DNA from: Candidatus Corynebacterium avicola
GTDB taxonomy: Bacteria; Actinomycetota; Actinomycetes; Mycobacteriales; Mycobacteriaceae
Direction: 5' to 3'
Length of the DNA stretch: 56,017 nucleotides
Assembly: GCA_019114135.1 (NCBI GenBank)
Contig: DXGC01000055.1
Coordinates: 1 to 56,017 of the forward strand
The position numbers and the translations under genes were made by a program. The notes below the pieces were generated by a model. It had not been told where the DNA came from. It saw nothing but the letters and a program-made list of their open reading frames with translations, and did no database searches. Of this stretch, positions 52,465 through 56,017 are shown piece by piece. Each line of letters starts with the position of its first letter. Position 1 is the stretch's first letter.

Positions 52465-52829
52465 TGATGGGCCTCCGAGCAGTCGGCGCAGCAGCCGGGA
52501 ACGTCGCAGTTGTCGTCGGTGCAGGCTTCTTCTCCCACGTCGACGGCCAGGACCACGTTGACCAGGGACTCCAGGGCGCGGGTGAGGTGGGGGTCGGCGA
52601 TCTCGTAACGGGTGCGTCGGCCCTCGGGGACGGCGACGACGATGCCGCATCCGCGCAGGCAGGCCAGGTGGTTGGAGACGTTGGTGCGACTCAGGTCGAG
52701 GTCGCGGGAGAGTTGGGCCGGGTAGCCGGGTTCGTCCAGGAGGGACAGGAGGATCCGTGACCGGCTGGGATCGGCCATGGCGCGACCGAGACGGTTCATC
52801 ACGTCGATCTGTGGGGCAATGGTTAGCAT
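52461..52829 (-). CDS. CmtR-like ArsR/SmtB metal sensor
   Basis: 122-aa winged-helix repressor. HTH: LDLSRTNVSNHLACLRGCG; the two Cys of this helix match the Cd/Pb ligands Cys57 and Cys61 of M. tuberculosis CmtR, and the third ligand would be in the C-terminal ACTDDNC. Unlike CmtR, the tail carries six cysteines (CTDDNCDVPGCCADC). It should leave DNA when Cd2+ or Pb2+ binds and induce the ATPase that follows. ATG 52829 has TATAGT 6 nt upstream; an ATG five codons earlier overlaps the promoter. Confidence 0.9.
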   Translation of the reverse strand: MLTIAPQIDVMNRLGRAMADPSRSRILLSLLDEPGYPAQLSRDLDLSRTNVSNHLACLRGCGIVVAVPEGRRTRYEIADPHLTRALESLVNVVLAVDVGEEACTDDNCDVPGCCADCSEAHQ

Positions 52830-52835
52830 GTGGTG

Positions 52836-52841
52836 ACTATA
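52836..52841 (-). promoter_or_regulatory. -10 hexamer TATAGT of the cmtR-like operon
   Basis: Minus-strand TATAGT, 6 nt before ATG 52829. Confidence 0.6.
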
Positions 52842-52895
52842 CATCGAATGCTGACCTATTGACCAGAGGGAACTGGCCGAGTGGGGGCTTCGTTA

Positions 52896-52925
52896 TTGAC
52901 ATGCAAGTGCACACTTGCCTATCGT
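52896..52925 (+). promoter_or_regulatory. ArsR-operon promoter with operator in the spacer
   Basis: TTGACA (52896-52901), 18-nt spacer, TATCGT (52920-52925), then ATG 52932 after 6 nt. The spacer holds a perfect palindrome GCAAGTG-CA-CACTTGC (52903-52918). A repressor bound there would block RNA polymerase; the ArsR-type product of the first gene is the obvious candidate. Confidence 0.8.
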
Positions 52926-52931
52926 GTGGGC

Positions 52932-53240
52932 ATGGGTGACATCTACAAGGCCATCGCCGACCCGGCGCGACGGATGATCCTCGACGGTCTGACCCAACGT
53001 GAGAACCAGACACTCTTCGAGATCTGCACCCGCCTGACCGAGAGTCGTCCGATGTCGCGTCAGGCGGTGTCGCAACATATTGCGGTTCTGCAGGACGCCG
53101 GCCTGGTGACGGTCCGCAAGGAGGGCAGGAGCAACCTCCACAACATCAACCCGGCCCCGCTGGCGGAGATCGTCACTCGATGGAAGGCGCCGAAGACACC
53201 GCCCACCGACAACGCCCCGGATACTCCGTCCGACATCTAG
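52932..53240 (+). CDS. ArsR-family transcriptional regulator (non-metal type)
   Basis: 102-aa winged-helix protein: IYKAIADPARRMILDGL, SRQAVSQHIAVLQDAGLV, RKEGRSNLHNINPAPL. The HTH has no metal Cys. It belongs to the group found beside VOC/AHSA1 genes. Leaderless start at ATG 52932. Probably autoregulated through the palindrome in its promoter, and co-transcribed with the VOC and MmcQ genes (12 and 6 nt gaps). Confidence 0.9.
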   Translation: MGDIYKAIADPARRMILDGLTQRENQTLFEICTRLTESRPMSRQAVSQHIAVLQDAGLVTVRKEGRSNLHNINPAPLAEIVTRWKAPKTPPTDNAPDTPSDI

Positions 53241-53252
53241 AGAGGACCCGTC

Positions 53253-53657
53253 ATGAGCACGTTCCGAATCACCCTGACCAGCGTCATCGTCGATGACACA
53301 CTGAAAGCCGAGGCCTTCTACACGGAGAAGCTCGGCTTCGTCGTCCGGCACAACGTCCCCCTCGGTGACGAACCCGACAACCGGTGGCTCACCGTGGTGT
53401 CGCCGATCGACCCGGGCGGCACGGAGTTGCTGCTGGAGCCCTCCGGACACCCGGCAGCGGCGCCGTTCAAGGAGGCCCTGTATTCCGACGGGATCCCCTG
53501 GACGCAGTTCACCGTGGACGACGTGCAGGCCGAACACGACCGACTGGTGGGGCTCGGGGTGCGGTTCACCCAGCCTCCGATCGAAGCTGGCGGGGTGACC
53601 ACCGCCGTCTTCGACGACACCTGTGGCAACCTCATCCAGATCATCCACCAGGGTTAG
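53253..53657 (+). CDS. VOC (glyoxalase superfamily) protein
   Basis: 134 aa with two beta-alpha-beta-beta-beta halves: SVIVDDTLKAEAFYTEKLGFVV in the first, FTVDDVQAEHDRLVGLGVRFTQPP and DDTCGNLIQIIHQ in the second. The metal-ligand positions (Gln/His/Glu) are only partly present. The substrate is unknown. AGAGGA 8 nt before the ATG. Confidence 0.92.
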   Translation: MSTFRITLTSVIVDDTLKAEAFYTEKLGFVVRHNVPLGDEPDNRWLTVVSPIDPGGTELLLEPSGHPAAAPFKEALYSDGIPWTQFTVDDVQAEHDRLVGLGVRFTQPPIEAGGVTTAVFDDTCGNLIQIIHQG

Positions 53658-53663
53658 ATCCTG

Positions 53664-54053
53664 ATGGACACGCTGATCCAGCGGCAGACTGCCACCCGGG
53701 CGAATGAACTTCCCGGGGCGGAGCTCGTGCACCCGTTCGGGCCGGATTGGGACGTATACAAGGTCCGGGGCAAGGTCTTCATGTTGCATTCCAATGTCAG
53801 GGGAGAGCCGCTCGTGATCCTTAAGGCCACTCCGGAAGACAGCACGACACTGCGGACCGGGTTCGCCGGGATCACCCCGGGCTACCACATGAACAAGAAG
53901 CACTGGATCACCCTGCACCCCGACTGCGACCTGGGGCGGCAGCTGATCGAGGATCTCGTCACGGATTCCTACCTGCTGGTGATCGAGCACAGTGTGCCGA
54001 AATCCCAGTGGCCGGTGAATCCCCACACCTTCGGGCAGCGGGATCAGCAGTGA
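53664..54053 (+). CDS. MmcQ/YjbR-family protein
   Basis: 129-aa protein of the MmcQ/YjbR double-wing fold: ANELPGAELVHPFGPDWDVYKVRGKVFML, then HMNKKHWITLHPD and a C-terminal YLLVIEHSVPK. It could bind DNA by fold similarity; no function is proven. Third gene of the ArsR operon; its end overlaps the converging WYL gene by 10 bases. Confidence 0.9.
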   Translation: MDTLIQRQTATRANELPGAELVHPFGPDWDVYKVRGKVFMLHSNVRGEPLVILKATPEDSTTLRTGFAGITPGYHMNKKHWITLHPDCDLGRQLIEDLVTDSYLLVIEHSVPKSQWPVNPHTFGQRDQQ

Positions 54054-55036
54054 GCTGATTCTGCAGAGGTCGCCCCGGCGAACCGGGACGACCATTCGTG
54101 GAGCAGGTCGACGAGTTCCGGCGGATCGGTCGCCAGCACCTTTGCGCCGGAGATGCCGAGGATGAAGGCCGCCCATTCGGGAGTCGCCCTCTCGATCGTG
54201 AGTCGGCTGCGGCCGCCCTCGAGTTCGGAGACGGCACCACCGTTCCTCGCGTCCGGTGTCTCACCCAATCCGGTGCGCGACCTGACCTCGTCTGCTGGCG
54301 CGTCCAACTCCGCGGTCACCGTGATCCCACCACGGCGGAGTCTGGCCTCCACGAATTCGGCGGCATCGCCGCCCGGGATCTCCCGGTGTCGGACGACCTG
54401 ACGGGTGGAGGTTGCGTCCGTCAGCCGGTCGACCCGGAAGCTGCGCCAGTCGTCACGGTCCAGGTCGAATCCGATGAGGTACCAGTTGCGGTCCACGGTC
54501 ACCAGCTGCACCGGTTCGACCCGGCGTTGAGTCCGGGCGCCGTCGGCCGCCGTGTAGTTGAACCGGATCCGCTCTGAGTCGCGGCAGGCCTGGGCCACGG
54601 TGACGAGCTCATCGGGGTCGATGTTCGCCTGCGACCACGGTGAGACGGTCTGTGTCGTCGCCGCTTTCAGGGCGGTGACCTGTTGGCGCAGGCGCGGCGG
54701 CATCACGGGGATCACCTTGGCGAGTGCGCGAACAGATGCTTCCGCTACTCCGGCGACAGGGAGGTGGGCACAGTTCAGCAGGCCGACGGTGACGGAGACC
54801 GCCTCCTCGTGATCGAGCACCAGGGGAGGTAGAGCGGTCCCGTGGGCGAGTTGGTAGCCACCGCCGACCCCGCGGTCGGCCTGCACTGGATACCCGAGGT
54901 CGCGAAGCCGCTCGACGTCGCGACGTAGCGTCCGGAGGGAGACGTCCAACCTGTCTGCGAGCTCGGTCCCGATCCAGTGTCGTTGACTCTGGAGCAGTCC
55001 GAGCAGCTGTAGTGTCCGTGAACTTGTGCCGGTCAT
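54044..55036 (-). CDS. WYL-domain (YafY-type) transcriptional regulator
   Basis: 330 aa. N-terminal HTH_11: LQLLGLLQSQRHWIGTELADRL, SLRTLRRDVERLRDLGYPV. The WYL domain includes VTVDRNWYLIGFDLDRDDWRSFRVDRL, then the WCX extension to the end. WYL proteins usually sense a nucleic-acid or small ligand. Start ATG 55036, with AGGAAG 5 nt upstream. It reads away from the DinB gene, with a perfect operator between. Confidence 0.9.
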   Translation of the reverse strand: MTGTSSRTLQLLGLLQSQRHWIGTELADRLDVSLRTLRRDVERLRDLGYPVQADRGVGGGYQLAHGTALPPLVLDHEEAVSVTVGLLNCAHLPVAGVAEASVRALAKVIPVMPPRLRQQVTALKAATTQTVSPWSQANIDPDELVTVAQACRDSERIRFNYTAADGARTQRRVEPVQLVTVDRNWYLIGFDLDRDDWRSFRVDRLTDATSTRQVVRHREIPGGDAAEFVEARLRRGGITVTAELDAPADEVRSRTGLGETPDARNGGAVSELEGGRSRLTIERATPEWAAFILGISGAKVLATDPPELVDLLHEWSSRFAGATSAESAHC

Positions 55037-55063
55037 GGGGCTTCCTGAAGCTCTCTTCTGACA

Positions 55064-55086
55064 TAGGTGACAGAAACTGTCACCTA
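55064..55086. promoter_or_regulatory. Operator between the WYL regulator and DinB genes
   Basis: Perfect inverted repeat with 10-bp arms TAGGTGACAG and CTGTCACCTA around AAA. TAGCGT at 55094-55099 is a likely -10 for the DinB gene, so the operator would cover its -35 region. Confidence 0.7.
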
Positions 55087-55136
55087 CCGAGGTTAGCGTG
55101 AGAAGTGATCCACAATCCACCAGAGAGGACGTCGCC

Positions 55137-55688
55137 ATGAATGCGACACAGGCACAGGAGCCTACCACCACAGTCACCGATTCCGCAGAGCGGGAGAACC
55201 TGCTGGCATGCCTCGCGCACGCTCGCTACTTCCTGACTTTCACCGCCCGGGACCTGACCACCGAGCAGGCGTCGACGCGCACCACCGTCAGCGAATTGAC
55301 CATCGGCGGGCTCATCAAGCACGTCACCGGCGGGGAGCGCAGCTGGGCAGACTTCATGGTGTCCGGTAAGGATACTGAGGCGAAGGAGTACGCGGACTTC
55401 ACCGAAGAGGATTGGTTCGCGCGTCAGCGCGAGTTCGATCTCCTGCCGGGGGAGACACTCGAAGGGGTGCTCGCGGACTACATCGCCGAGGGGAAGCGGA
55501 CAGAGGAGATCGTCCGCAACTTGCCCTCACTCGATGTCACCCATGAGCTGCCGAGGGCGCCGTGGTTCACGGAAAAGTCATGGTCGGCGCGCCGGGCGTT
55601 GATGCACATCATCCTGGAGACCTCCCAGCACGCCGGTCACGCCGACATCATCCGGGAGTCCCTGGACGGTGCGAAGAGCATGGGGTGA
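55137..55688 (+). CDS. DinB-superfamily protein (DUF664 type)
   Basis: 183 aa, four-helix bundle of the DinB/MST group. Metal-site histidines: GGLIKHVTGGERSW and LETSQHAGHADIIRE; a third in the first half. In actinobacteria such proteins are often mycothiol-dependent transferases. Controlled by the divergent WYL regulator through the shared operator. ATG 55137 has AGAGGAC 9 nt upstream. Confidence 0.88.
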   Translation: MNATQAQEPTTTVTDSAERENLLACLAHARYFLTFTARDLTTEQASTRTTVSELTIGGLIKHVTGGERSWADFMVSGKDTEAKEYADFTEEDWFARQREFDLLPGETLEGVLADYIAEGKRTEEIVRNLPSLDVTHELPRAPWFTEKSWSARRALMHIILETSQHAGHADIIRESLDGAKSMG

Positions 55689-55698
55689 GGGAACGCAT

Positions 55699-55941
55699 AT
55701 GCCACATTCACTGGGAATGATCGAGTTCTCCTGCCACGACGCCGAGACCCTCGCCAGGTTCTGGTCACATCTCCTGGGCCTGCCGGTCGACGACGGTGCG
55801 TCGCCTGAGTACGCGCCACTCACACCGGAGGAGCCGTTGCCCAAGTGGCTCTTCGTCCGCCGGGATCCCGTCGGCGACACCGGGTCACGGTTGTGTCCCG
55901 GTGAGTGGTGTAACCCCCGCCCCGCGGTGACCCCGGTGTGA
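55699..55941 (+). pseudogene. VOC-family protein, truncated in its second half
   Basis: The N-terminal half is a normal glyoxalase-like domain: HSLGMIEFSCHDAETLARFWSHLLG, then KWLFVRRDPVGDTGS. Relatives continue with a KNRVHLDL-type strand, but here the reading frame runs into GSRLCPGEWCNPRPAVTPV and stops at 80 residues. The gene seems to have been cut at about 55875-55890 by other DNA. ATG 55699 with GAGGGAACG upstream. Confidence 0.6.
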
Positions 55942-56017
55942 AGACAACGGCGGCCACCGCAGTACCTTTCGAATCAACGACCAAGAATCCTCGAAAGGCA
56001 GACCCACGATGGCCACC
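55880..56017 (+). mobile_element. Probable left end of an insertion sequence, cut by the window edge
   Basis: Sequence from about 55880 breaks the VOC gene and leads to a new start ATG 56009 (MAT..., three codons visible). An 8-bp inverted repeat CCTTTCGA (55965-55972 with 55991-55998) lies just before. The layout (broken gene, about 130 nt of non-coding end, then an ORF) suits an IS256-like element, but the transposase itself is outside the window. Confidence 0.35.

Overview
This is a high-GC (roughly two-thirds G+C), gene-dense chromosomal segment from a mycolic-acid actinomycete, most likely a Corynebacterium. The reasons are the ctaD-serB-PTH2 order, the dinG/pncB//clpS...murI-rph-rdgB block that matches M. 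tuberculosis Rv1329c-Rv1343c in order and strand, actinobacterial -10 elements of the TAnnnT type, and many leaderless starts. I see no rRNA, CRISPR array, prophage or complete insertion sequence.

Layout. 1-3.8 kb: end of ctaD (aa3 oxidase subunit I), a strong terminator, serB and a PTH2-type peptidyl-tRNA hydrolase. 3.9-5.5 kb: an acyl-CoA synthetase broken by one in-frame TAG. 5.6-17.5 kb: the conserved housekeeping block (dinG, pncB, clpS, DUF2017, P1 peptidase, rhomboid, murI, MBL phosphodiesterase-like gene, rph, rdgB, DUF3817, lprD), with an M20 hydrolase and an oxidoreductase remnant inserted. 17.6-26 kb: tRNA-Leu, a GNAT gene whose end overlaps that tRNA, a Tat-exported ceramidase, an ECF42-type sigma factor with its DGPF/YCII partner, bcp, DUF3618, AbrB-type and holin-like membrane proteins, and an SDR. 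26-28.3 kb: tRNA-Lys, an unusual exact 10-bp-period repeat array, and a hairpin-rich leader before an L,D-transpeptidase. 28.3-33.3 kb: flavin reductase, a guanidine-III riboswitch with its Gdx exporter, and a four-gene siderophore uptake operon. 33.7-41.3 kb: LLM oxidoreductase, HdeD-like protein, a heterodimeric ABC exporter whose two halves are degenerate in complementary ways, and an RpiR-fetA-fetB iron export operon. 41.8-50.3 kb: lipoate ligase, a RecQ with a phosphoribosyltransferase-like tail, ornithine cyclodeaminase-like protein, a P2-type cation ATPase and an OYE-family reductase. 50.4-56 kb: a CmtR-P1B metal resistance operon, an ArsR-VOC-MmcQ operon, divergent WYL regulator and DinB genes around a perfect operator, and a VOC gene cut off at the window edge, probably by an insertion sequence.

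The genes are mostly tight operons with ATGA or GTGA overlaps. About 18 transcription units begin with a -10 hexamer 6-9 nt before the start codon, so leaderless translation looks common here. The most informative non-coding signals are the guanidine-III riboswitch (28892-28934), the predicted ECF42 promoter inside the ceramidase gene end (20716-20742), the decamer array (26731-26840), and an 88-nt multi-helix element (22509-22596) that I cannot assign.
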